A stretch of 64,000 bases of DNA from Peromyscus leucopus. Its lineage: Eukaryota; Chordata; Mammalia; Rodentia; Cricetidae. The notes beneath the pieces are model-generated. The model made no database searches, was not told where the DNA came from, and worked only from the letters and a program-made list of their open reading frames with translations. Every line of letters starts with the position of its first letter. The stretch's first letter is position 1. The translations under genes and the position numbers were made by a program. The DNA lies in the NCBI RefSeq assembly GCF_004664715.2, contig NC_051082.1:6377848-6441847 (forward strand), read 5' to 3'. Shown here in pieces: positions 32,243 through 45,049 of the stretch.

Positions 32243-33340
32243 CTGGCAATGCCTCTGGCCTCTGGTCTAGCATCTCTCATGTTCCCTCTAACTTAGCACC
32301 CCATCACCTCCCTTCCCCACTTCTCACTCTTCCCTGGATAAAAACCATGTAGGGTTGAGTTGAGTTGGTTGTCTCCATGCTCTAGATCCCCTACCCTCCA
32401 AGCAAGACTCTGGACTGTCACTACCAGCTATTACAAGTCACTGTACCTGTGCAGGAAGCTCTGGGTGGAGGTGGAAGGGCAGAGGACTGGGCAGCTGTTC
32501 ACTAAGAAAAGAGACAGAGAACCATGTAGCCTTAAGCCATCCAGTGAGACATCTTATTCCTAAATCTGCTTTGCCAAAGTAACCACAGTTTAACCTTGCT
32601 TTACCTGCCAGGTCCCACGCTATGGAAAGGTGGAGAGAGGAAGTCTTCTGTTTTGTTTGTTGTACAAAGTTATTCTGCCGTGCACTTTATAGGGACACTA
32701 TCCTGTGGTGTGTGTTTAGGCACAGTGAAGACTGGAAGGTCACCAGGATGTAATCCTGCCTTCAGGACATTTACTCTCAGTCCAGATTGTTTCCTGTATC
32801 CAACTTTTATGATGAGCACACAGAGAAGTGCTTTGAGTCGAGTATTTTGGAGGACAAGATGTTCCTTTAGTGCCCATGTGAACTGTCTTTCTCTCTTCTC
32901 TTCCCTCCTACATACTGTCTCTTTTCCCTCACCTCCCATCCTACACTTCTTCCCTGACCCCATTCCTGTCTCATCTCCCCTCCCCTTCCCCTTCTGTCTG
33001 CCCCTAACACCCTACATATTTCAGGCTAAGTGTTCTTTTGTTGTAGTTGTTTTTCAAGACAGGATTTGTTCGTGTAAGAGTCCTGCTGTCTGGAACTTGC
33101 TTTTTAGTCCAGGTTGGCTTGAACTCAAGAGATCTGCTTGTCTATGCTATTCTTCTCTGTGTCAGAGTGCTGGGATGAACGGCATGGCAGGCTCATCACT
33201 CACTCCTCAAGGTGCTCCCCTAATGGCAATGTCTTCTCCATTAATCTTCAGTTTCCAGAGCTGGACAGAATGATGTTCTCTGAGGATCTAGATATGTTTC
33301 ATAGACAGAGACTACAATCACCACAGTCGAGCTCTTTCTA
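32243..33340. other. Unit spacer downstream of gene D
   Basis: 32243-32700 repeats the unit sequence of about 31195-31742 and matches 47740-48250. It is followed by the tttaggcacagtgaag segment, a CT-rich tract and an antisense B1 fragment (about 33050-33190). The long open frame 32596-33273 crosses all of these and is not a gene. Confidence 0.75.
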
Positions 33341-33347
33341 TATGTGC

Positions 33348-33353
33348 TTTATT
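33348..33353 (-). terminator. Polyadenylation signal of gene D
   Basis: AATAAA on the minus strand, in the same context (CTCTAATAAAG) as in E. Confidence 0.75.
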
Positions 33354-36300
33354 AGAGGCACATGTATATGAAGACAAACAAGCAGGCAGGGATGGTGTAG
33401 GCAGTAACTGAGGTGACAAGTCTAACAGTTATCTCGTTTGTACTGCTTGTTGTATGGAGTATTGAAGAAGCAGATGCAGCCTGGCGGTCACAGTTGCAAA
33501 TGAAGGCCTGACAGGGGTTGTTTTCCTCTGGAGAGAAACAAGAAAGAAGTTGAGTGGAGTCCATGTCCCTGCTCCCATGATTTGCAACAAAAGACAGTGG
33601 TGCATCTAACATCAGTGCAGACTCGGGGTTGAGGGACAGAGCACACTAAGGGACACTGGGTTGTCCAAATTGCAGGAACACACTTATAATAAAAACATCA
33701 ATTGTTGTGGGCTGGGGAGATGGCACAGTTGGTAAAGTGGTTGCCATACAATCATGAGGGCCTGAGCTAGGAACCCAGAGCCATGTAAAAATCAAGATGT
33801 GCTTGGGGCATCTGTAACTCTATTGGGAATTAGGGAGCATGCATGCCAAAATTTGTTGGTCAGTCAGGCTGGCTAAAGTTGAGTGTCCTGTTTAGTGAGA
33901 GAGAGCCTCTAAAGATATGGTGGAGAGTGACTGAAGAGGACACAGGATGTAAACTCATTCCTATACATAAAATAAATAAACACAGATACTTAATCCTAAA
34001 CCAGAAAAACCACAAATATCAACTACCGCTTCTAAATTTATATGATTTAAGACAAGCCTCCTGCTTCTACATACTAAGTGCTGGATTACAGGTGTGCATC
34101 ATCACACTCAATTCATGGAATCTGGAGGTGGAACCCAGGGCTCTGTGCATGCTAGGCAAGCACTCTAGCAACTGAGCTATATCCCCAGCCCTCTGAATCC
34201 TCATCTGTAAAATGGGAAGGATAAATCTTGCCCTGCATAGGTGTTTACTCCAGTATCTGGCTTATGGTCAATGATGCAGCTCTCAATTGCTTAGTCAATA
34301 TGGAATCAGTATAACACAGCAGCTAAAAGGAGAGGCTTTAGACAGGCAAGATGGCTCATGGAATAAAGACACTTGCTGCCACGTCTGGACCTGAGTTCCA
34401 TCCTTGGACTCACATGCTCGAACATGAGTACAGATTCCTTCAGAGATCCACCAGTGTGAAGTTGCACAGGCATGCCTAACCCACAAACATATAAAAACTT
34501 TAAATGTTTTGAAAAGGGATTTGAATAATGTAGATGATTGATCCAGAATCAAATGTTATCACTTCTAAGCTGTTGACCTTGGGCATCTGGCTCAGGCTTC
34601 CTCATCTTCCCCATCAGGGACCTCTTGTATGGTATTCTGAATGTGTTCTGACAAATAAAGCTTGCTTTGAGTCAGAAGATGGAGATAGCCACTACAGACC
34701 ATAGATTTGGAGGACTGTAGACAGAGAGGAGTCAGGAAGTGGTAAGGTGGGAGAGAGAAAGGAATTCAGCCTTTGGGATGAAGGAATAGGAGAGGAAGGA
34801 GGCAACTAGCAGCTTCTCCATGTTCTCTCATCTTTCAGGTTCTTGCACCAATATTTGACTCCTTGTTTTTGACTGATAAAGATTAATTAGATTAACAAAT
34901 CATCTGGTGTTAAAATTTGGGAATTTGAACATTCACAATTGAATTCAGGAAACAGCCACTTGCCCAAGGCTTTACAGCCACAGGCATCTGTCAGAGCTGT
35001 TCATGGGAGTTGCACCTCCAGGAGTCGCCATGTGGTCAGCTGACTTTTCCTTTCTTCCCCAAGCCCTCTGAGAAGATCTGGGATTTTCCTGTTGCAGCCT
35101 TTCTACAGGAATCTCCACAAGCCCCAAACTCGACAGGCGCTTGGGCTCCAAAATCCACTGGAGTTCTTCCCTCACCACTGGCCAGCTCTGCCTTCAGGCA
35201 GCTCTGTTTTCACTTTCTGCCAATCACATGTACTGCTTTTGTGCATTCCCTTGTATCTGCCTTTCAGACTGCTGGCTCTTTGGTCACTTTTTCCTGTGGG
35301 TTGTGGACTTCCCCTGGACCCTGTCCTCAGGATGCTGACATCTGATCAGGGGCAGCTGTTTCTCAGCCAGGCTGTGCACCACCTGTGTTCTCTGCCAGAT
35401 GTGCTGCACAGCAATCTTAGCCTCACACTTCAATGTCAGCAGATTTGGTGAGACAACTGGGACTTTTTAAAGGGGAAATTAGTTAAGAAAGAGAAAGAGA
35501 GTTTTTTCCCAGGATATAAATTAGGAAACACTATTATGATGGAGGGAATTAGGTCTCTGTATGATTCCACAATGGATGTTTTAAAAATGGAAGCCCATGA
35601 ACTATGGACTGTTTGCTGTGGAGCCCCCATGGGACTAGACTTGGCCCTCTGGATATGGAAGACAGTTGTTTGGCTCAAAGTGTTTGGGGAGCACCCAGCA
35701 GGGGATCGGGATCTGTCCCTGGTGCATGGGCAGGCCTCTGGGAATCTGGTGCCTGTGGTGTGATGCCTTGCACAGCCTTGGTGCAGTGGGAAGGGGCTTG
35801 GACCTGCCTAGGTTCAGTGTGCTGGGCTCTGCTGTTTCCCAATGGGAGACCTTGATTTGAGGTTGTGGGGATGTGGAGTGGCTTGGGAGAGAGTGCTGGG
35901 AGTGGGAGGAGGGAGGATCTGTGGGTGGTATGTGGACTGAGTCGAAAATTTCTTAATAAAAAATGAAAAAATAAATAAACAAATAAAATGGAACAATAAA
36001 ATGAGGGTAATTAACATAACTGTGATTTACATAATGTTAAATATAAGCATTATCAGCTTAGTAATTCTTGCTTTATCCTAAACATGTTAGTTGATATCAA
36101 GGCCAAATATCAGAAATTGACTGGTAATATGCAAGCCTTACAACTACTTACTAAAGAAAAAAAATGCAATTTTGAATAATAAGTTAGAAGACTTAGGAAA
36201 AACTCATTTAAACAGATCATAGAGATGTTCAGACAAAGACAGAGGAATTTAAGAGAGAACCAATATTACCATCACATTATGAAATTAGAAAGAAACAGCC

Positions 36301-39300
36301 CAAGGTTATCAAAAATCTCAACCTTAATTTATCCAGTCACCAAACAGGAAGAACTGTCAAATGACAGGAATCCCCAAGGCTGTGTAAGAGCTGACTGGAT
36401 TCCTGTGGAAATGTTAGGTTTGAGGAGATTTAAGGAAGAGATAGTCTCATATGGTAGCATTCTCCTTTTGTGAGTCAGGTGTTAAATTCATGGTCAACTA
36501 GTAACAGTATTATCCCACAAAAATGGAAAGACATGGTTCTAACAGTATTGGAACCTGGTCATCAATTACAGTGAAAGATGTAGTGGGAAGATGAGGTTGA
36601 GGCCATGGAACAATGAAGTAGGGATTGGGGTGTCGAAATTTCCCAAGGCCAGCAGCTTGGAGAGGGTGATTATGCTGATGTATAAAGACAGTCTATATAT
36701 GATGACCATATCTTGGCTCTATGGCATGAAGCAGCTTTGAATGCTTGCGACAGAGTTGAAGAACTTGGAAAGAAAACTGTGTCATTTACTACTAAAGGTA
36801 TACAGGGCCCAAAAGAAAAGTTCACTAATTTTTCACGAGGATTGACTTCATCTGAAAATAGAATGATACCAAATCCATAAGCTAGATAAATAATAATTAA
36901 ATCATTGCATGTGAAAATGCTAATTCACAATATAAAAGAGTAATTAGGCCTTTAATGGCAAGAACAGCACCCACAGAGGAATGGATCAAAGATACAATCA
37001 ATGTTGAATCTTATAACCATGTTGATGCTTGATAGGAGAGATGATTTCTAGAGGCTTGAAGAATAATCAAAATGCCAGATGCTTTAATTGTGCTAAACAA
37101 GTTCACCTAAAAAGGGATTGTAGATAGGGAATTCCTAGAAACAATGATTTTTCTAGGAATAATCCAAAGAAAAAGTCTCTGCTTTGTGGAGAAGATAAAG
37201 CAAAGGCAGAACCTGGAACAATAAATGCAAATCAACAAGGCCATTGGAAAAATCTTGGAGGGGGGAATGCTTGTGGGCCCTCATGTCAAATTTGGTTTAG
37301 GCATTCCCCATTAACTTGTGGAAACTCTTCCCAGAGCAAATTAAATTCATAATGACTATTGTAAAAAAAAATACTGCTCTGGATTAAATAACAACTTTAG
37401 AAGATAGAACAAAAATTCCAGGTAAAACCATAAAGCAAATATTTTGCCAAACTTCTTTACATGATCAAGACCAAAGTTAAAAATATGAATAAATGACATT
37501 GTAATTGAGGGTCTTGTAGACACCAGGGGCAGATATAACAATAATGACACCAAAATCTTGGCATCCAAATTGGCCTCTTCAGGAGGTAAATGTTCAGCTT
37601 TTGGGGATTGGAACTTTATCTCAGGTAAAATAAAGTCAAGATATGCCAGAAGGACAGAGAGGAAAATTAGAGCCATAATTGGCTAACATAGCAAAAGATT
37701 TATGGGGATGTAATTTGTTACAGCAGTGGAATGCCCAGATTAACATTCCTCCAATCTCAGGAACAAATCATAAACTAACAAATGTTTCTGGGACAAATAT
37801 TAAAAAGTGTTGTGAAGATCAGTCACTGAACATTTAGGTTGTTCATAAACAGGGAACAAAAAAATGCTGATCTTTCAAAGTTACCAACAGCCCTACCTTT
37901 AAAATAGTTAACAGACAGACCTATCTGGGTGAACCAATGGCCTTTGACATCATAAGTATTACAGGCCTTAGAACAATGGGTACAGGTGTAGTTACATAGT
38001 CAACATATTGAAGAATCAACTAATCCTTGGAATTCTCCTTTATTTGTCATTAAGAAGAAATCTGGAAAATGGAGAATGCTAATAGATTTGAGAACCAAAA
38101 ATGAAGTAATTCAGCTGATAAGCTCTCTACAGCCTGGAATTCCTTTGCCTTCTCTGTTTACCTCAAGGATGGTCTATTATAGTGATTGATTTAAAAGACT
38201 GTTTCTTCACTATACCTTTACAAGAGCAGGATAGAGAAAAATTTGCCTTCACATTGCCTACTTATAATAATTTCCAGCCCATTAAAAGATATCAGTGGAA
38301 AGTTCTCCCAAAAGGGATGCTAAACTGACCTAACCTGTACCAATGTTTATGATGACTGTCATTGGAAATATTTCATAATCAGTTTCCTCCATCAAGAATT
38401 TACCATTATATGGATGATATCTTACTAGGGATTCAAAATAGATACCTTAGAGAAAATGTTTGAAGAAGTAAAGAAAACTTTACCTTGTTGGGGATTACAA
38501 ATTGCTCCCAAAAATATAAAGAGGGCACACTATTAATTACCTAGGATATAAAACAGGTTTACAAAAAAATTTAACCCCAAAAGGTACTAATCAGTAGAGA
38601 TCAATGGCAGACTCTTAGTCTTAGCATGGTGACATTACCTGGCTACAGCAATAATTGGATTAACAACTCAAGAATTAACTAATTTATTTCAAACCTGACA
38701 AGGTGACAAAGACTTAAATAGTCCAAGTGGCACAGCCACATCTGAAAGAATGGCAGAAGTAGAAGTCATAAAGGCAACACAGTTGCTTGACAACAATCCA
38801 CCAGAGCTGAGCCACATGATGGCTGCCATGCCACCTTTGGTTTTCATCTCCACCTGTTACATACTTGGGGCACTTTTAATATTTGTACAATTTGGTGATA
38901 TTAGATTGATTGAAATACCTTATGAATCATTTATGCCTTCTCCTAGGAATGCTGCTTCTAAGCTTACCCAGGAAATTCCTGAACATACTATTCCCCCCAC
39001 CACTTTGAGGGAGATATCCTTGTCTACTTGAAGGACTTCCTTCTGCCTTGGAGGTTGTGACACATAAAGAAGCCAGAGGTCTCTTCATGTGGCTATGAGA
39101 CATTATTGAAACATCTGTCCCTGTACTTACACTGGAACAATATATTCAAAACTAAGTAAAATTAAAAAGGCCAACAAGATCTGGTGGGCTAGAGGAGTTG
39201 GCCACAGCTCAGATTACAAGCCTCTTCCACTGTACACTCAGACAATTATGTGGCATACATCTCTGCCCTACATAGAGACATACTGATGAGCAAAGTATGG

Positions 39301-42300
39301 AGTGGAAAGATGATAAAAGTATAAGAAGTCAGGACCTCCCTCTCTTAAAAGTTAGAGCCACTATAATGTCAAGGAACAACAGAATGCCAAATTCTATAAC
39401 GATATAAAATATAAACATTGTATTATGCCAGGATTTGAATAAAAACAGCAGCAGCTTTAGCCTGAGGATTTTCCCTGAGCACTCTGACCACTAAGAATTA
39501 GTAATACACTACCTGAGACATGGCAAAATGCCCAGGGTGGTTGAAGATTTTGTTTTGGTCTAGTGTCCTTGAAGCAACCAAAACAACCAGCCTGAGAACA
39601 GGCTGTCATATGCCCCTAGATTCTCAAAAATTGGGTTATGGGTTTTATGAGTGAGAATGATAACTGTTTATTAATGATGTCAAAACTTGAGGGAAAATGA
39701 TTGGAAATGATAACTCTGTTCTGTCATAGTTTATTAATGATGACTAAAAGATGAGCAAAAGGAAGTGAAACACATGACGCAAAACAAAAATAATATGATC
39801 TATGTTTTGGAACATCAAGAATGTATTCCTGCTAACTAAATTCTGTATAAATAAACACTCTGGCTGCTAATCAGTCAGGCTGCAAGATTCTCGTGACCAC
39901 CATGGCCTGGCTCATTTCTTACACCCTCTGCAGGACCCATCCACCACCAGGGATTGCTCCCAGCATCCAAGAAAATAATAAGCTGAGGCAGAGAAAATTA
40001 TCTTTGGCAGAAAACAAATTATAGGATGCACATATGGATTGTCTGGATCCAGAGCTTAATTGTACTCTGGTTATTCAATCTTCCCTGAATTCTCCAATAG
40101 GAAGGTAAATACAGGGAGAAGATAATATCTTATAATGGGTATTTTTAACACACAAACAGAGTAAAACATTAAAGACCTATGTAGAAAAGGTTTCTGAGTT
40201 GAATCTAAAAGGAAAATTGAGGCTTTGTCAATTGGCAGGAATGACCCCAGCAGAAATTGTAGTACCTTTTGTTATTGTGGAAATTTCCTCTTCATGGACG
40301 GAAAATGAACATTGGCAAAGAGCTTACAGTAATTTTTTGGGAGAGACTAGCAATAAATATTCCAAACGTAAGAGAATTCAGTTTATAAAGACAGCTAACT
40401 GGATCTTTTCTCACATTGTACAGGGAAAACCAATATCTGTAGCCCTTATGTTCCAGATTGGTCCAAACAAATCAGGTATTAATAGATTTCCAGAACATCT
40501 TAATATAGTTATTGACTCTCAATATTAAGAAAGAGTTGTTTTTTACAGTTGATCTTAGCCAAAAGTTATGTAGAACTGAATAGTATTGTAAAATAAAATA
40601 AATAAAAGAAAAAATCTAACAATAAAAAAGAATAAATAATAACAATAAAAAAAGAGTTGTTTTACATATTAAATTGCTAAATTTATTCCAGATGATTCAT
40701 AATTGATTTTGTTGTTTATTCAGTTACAAGATAACCAGAATTAAAAATCATCCCTTGTATACAATATATATCATATCCCACACTGGTCCACCAGGTCCCC
40801 TAGCACAAGATAATGATGAAACTGATCAACTATTGGTAGGAAATGTGCTAGAAGCCTCAGAATTTCGTAAGAAACACAATGTCAAGAGCAAGGGCTTGAA
40901 ACAATTTTTTCCACCACTTGGCAACAAGTCATGGACATTAGAATGAAATGTCCTACTATTTTTTTTATTACCAAACTCTACTCTCTGCAAACTAACCAAA
41001 AGGGTAAATGAAATTTGGCAAATAGGTGTATTTCATTTTGGAGAGTTTGGGAAATTAAAAGATGTACTCCATACCATACATACTTATTCAGGATTTCAAA
41101 AGGAAAATCCTATGAGTTTGAAAAGGCTGATTGTGTAATCACACATTTATTAGAAGTTATGACAATCATGGGAATACCTGTACAAATTAAGACTGACAAT
41201 GCTCCAGCATATGTCTCTAGAAAAAACTAAACAGTTTTTTGCATATTACAAAATAAAACGTATTACAGGTATACCACAAAATCCTACATGACAAGCAGTT
41301 ATAGAAGAATCTAATTGAACTCTAAAAGATATGCTTAATAAAAAGAAAGTAATAAAGACCTGCATAAATAGATCGCACAATGCTTTATTAACTTTAACTT
41401 TTCTAAATGTTAATGAGAATGAATAGACAGCTGTGGACAGACATTGGATAATAGAAAAAAAACTGCTGAATTAAACCATCCTATATACTTTAAAGAGTTA
41501 CTAACCCCAAAATGAAACCAGAATATGAGTTATATTGGGGAAGAGGTTTTACTTTTGTTTTCTCAGGAGAACAAAAATAAGGATGGCATCAAAATTGATA
41601 AAGATTACATTTGAACAAGAGAGACTTCTTTTTTTATTTCTGAGACAGGGTTTCTCCATGTAGTTTTGGTGCCTGTCCTGGAACTCACTCTGTAGCCCAG
41701 GCTGGCCTCAAACTCACAGAGATATGCCTGCCTCTGCCTCCCAAGTACTGGGATTAAAGGCGAGCACCACCACCGGCCAGCCAAGAGAGACTTCTTGTTT
41801 AAAAGAGGTGATAGTTCATCAAACAGCATGACCATTCAATCTAAACTAACTTATAAGACTAGCAAATGCTTTTCATTTGATCTGATATAACTTGCCAAAA
41901 GGAAAACTCCCCAAAGGTAGGGTTGGGGGCAGGGTTTTATTTTTGTCTTTCCAGACAGGGTCACCTAAAGATGCCATTACCCCCCCACAAAATAAGAAGC
42001 AATTTTAAGAACATGACACCCACATTCCCATAGGTGGGATGGGTGGTTTTTGGTCATTCAGTGGGTTATGGATATCTGTCATTATTTAGGGGGTTTGGTT
42101 ACAAATTGTTAATGGTGATGGTCAGGAAAAAAGCTGAACAAAGGAGATCAGGTTCAGAGATCATGTTCTGAAAAGAAAAAGGGGGATATATAAATGATAG
42201 GATAAAAATGTAAATTATTGACTCTACTTTTAAACCAAAAAAGAAACCACTAGCCTTAAATATTTGACATTGATGTGGATTTTTTAATATTGATGCAAAT

Positions 42301-44996
42301 TTAAGGTTATTTTTGTTATAATATATTGTACATACCTTACTATTCTTATTCAAGGTATTGTACCTATACAGTTCATTTAACAATGTAATATAAATATCTA
42401 GTCCTTGAAAACCATTATTACAAATTATTTAGGATAATAAAGAAATACAGGTTAGTAATTAGCCCTCTATTACAATCAAGCTTGCAGTCATGTTTTGTAT
42501 GTTTTGAAGTCAAACAGAGATAAATTTTACATAGACAGGTGGTCTTCAAACACTTCAGAGATACTAAATATGGCATTTAAGATGTTTCAATAACATAATT
42601 TTTTGAGTGACAATGAGACATGTCTGCTCCTGGCAGGACCAATCTACTTCAGAGAAGATTATGGACATCAAAGAAACTCCATATGTTGTTTACTTTCTTC
42701 ATGGCAAAGCTTAGCCACTAGGCCCAAAGCTGCCTTTGCCTCAACAGCTGACAGTATGCTGTCCAAATTGAACAAGCAGGACACAAAAGAAAGTGACTGC
42801 CAAACTTTGCAAAGACAAGGTAGGACAGCCCTTTAAAAGTCCTGTTTCACAGAAAAGTCTGTCAGATGTTCTAGACCCGTAGGATGAAGAAGGATGTCCC
42901 AAGGTTACAGAGGAACCTCGGGGGACTGTTACTGTCATTTCTTAGTTTTTTACTCTGCACTTCCAGCACTTAGTTGTTTGCTCTGCACTTCCTGTTTACT
43001 CAGGTAATATTTCCTTCTCAGGTCTCTGAAGGAGTGGAAGACTGGACAGTTATAGATGTAAAGTGCATAAGGTTGAGAGACATAAAAGATAGTTTGGGGT
43101 TGGTAATGCAAGTTAAGTTAGAAAATAAATTAGGCACAGCACTTTGAACTTGCCAACAAAAGATAGATAATGGAGTATTTTTTTCTCAATTTGGCAAATG
43201 AAAATGGACTAGACATTGTTAATGTAATTGTTGTCTGTATATATTTGTATATAGTTATTGTACTTATTGTATATGGTTTTACTATGTTAGTTAAAAAAAC
43301 CCTTCCTTTTTGCTTAGACAAAAACAAGGAAATGTTTGTGATATTTTTATTGTGTTCTAACAAATAAAACTTGCTTGGTGTCAGAGGGCAGAGCTAGCCA
43401 CTAGCTAACCATAGAAGTTTGAAGGACTCTAGACAGAATTGAAACAGGAAGTGTCAAGGCATGGCTGAGAGAGAATTTCATCATTTTGGAAGGAGGAACA
43501 GAAGAGGTAGGAAGCAACTGGCAGCTGTTCCCTGTTCACTGATCTTCTGGTTCTTACGCTAATATGTGACTCCTGTTTTTTTTATTAAAAAATATTAATC
43601 AGATTACCGCATCAAACCTCATCCATATTTTAGTATCTACCTGATAAGGCTGTTGTAATGTCAAATGGGATCAAGTAAATGAGTGCTAAGTGGCCACTGT
43701 CCTTGTTACTTCTGCCCCTTGAAAAGACACCCAGGAACTTAGAGTTTCCCATAGGGTAAACCTACCACTGCAGGTGATCTCACTCCCAGAACATATGTAT
43801 AAGTAGGAGCTGGTGTAGGGGTTCCTTATGAGGACTGCACAGTTTTCCAGGTTATTGACCTGAGCAAGGCAGTTGTCATGAATCCAGCAGCACCTGGAGA
43901 GAAGAAGGAACAACTAAGAAAGGAGAATGGACCTACAGGAGGTCAATTCTCCCCTCCAGTCTTTCTGAAACATGTGAGGATGATTTAACATGATGTTCCA
44001 GAACAAATTGTCCTATGACTTGAAATCTATGATTTCTATTCAGCATATATTTATTGAAAGCAACTTCTGTGAAGTGTGATGGTGTCTACAATTAATTCTA
44101 GTACTTGGGGGGCAGAGGCAGATGGATCTCTGAGTTTGAGATCAGCCAGAATATATAAGTGGGATCCTGTATCAAAAACAGTGATTTTTGAAGAAAGTTG
44201 TAGGAGTTCAGTGAAATTACACATTCTAAACTTTTGGTGACTTTTCTAAGCCAAGGCTGACACTCTGATGGGAGCTGAGATGGTTGGCCATGCCCTAGAC
44301 TAGTGACTGAGGGCAGCATTACCCACTATTAACACCTCACACATTCTACTTGGGGGACCACTAGATACAGTGTCCTCTTGAACTGATTTCTTTGCATGAC
44401 AAGAGGGGAAAATACATGCTGTGGGTGGTGATGCACACCTTCAACCTCAGAACTCAGGAGGCAGAAGCTGGAAGATCTCTGAGTTCAAGGTGGGCATGGT
44501 CTATAGAGAGAGTTCAAGGACAACTAGGACTACATAGAGAACCTCTTTATGGGAAAAATAAACAAAGAAAGAAAAATAAATAATAATAAACTACACAACA
44601 TATACAATGATTGGTGAATATGCATGTCTCCTATTCATGCCTCATGAGATGCTCTGCTTGTGTCTGGTCCCCACCCCAATACAGACACTCCAGTGTCCCA
44701 CCAAGTGGATCACTCACCTGTCTAAGTCTTCCACTGGGTCGAGGAATCTCAACAATCCACAGTAGCAGCCATAGTAGTTGTAGTCTGGAAAGGGATTAAT
44801 CAAGGGAAGGGTGCAGTCGAGTGCATTGCTGAACTTCCAAACAGCCCGAGAGCTGATGCTCTGTGCAGTAGTTCCTGCCGCAAGAATGCACAGCACATTC
44901 AATCAGTCTCACTTGGCTTTATCAAGGATCTGATGCCTGCCTGCTAACTTCCTCCTTGACTCCTACCAGCTGGTGCATGGGGAGAACAGTGAATAG

Positions 44997-45049
<53 letters not shown>

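Larger units (their letters stand above)
34625..43614 (+). mobile_element. Env-less betaretrovirus-like ERV, full insertion in intron 3 of gene D
   Basis: A 5' LTR (34625-34902), a primer-binding-site candidate, gag-pro-pol remnants and a 3' LTR (43333-43614). The flanks GACCTC (34619-34624) and AACCTC (43615-43620) form a 6-bp duplication with one transition; paralogue C shows the empty site gtgacctcatcta. It later received an L1 (about 35520-36000) and a B1 (41631-41782). All frames are broken, and no env follows integrase. Confidence 0.9.

Noticed and set aside
32596..33273. 225-codon open frame
   Set aside because: It crosses unit spacer, a CT-rich tract and an antisense B1, and the matching frames in other units are broken.
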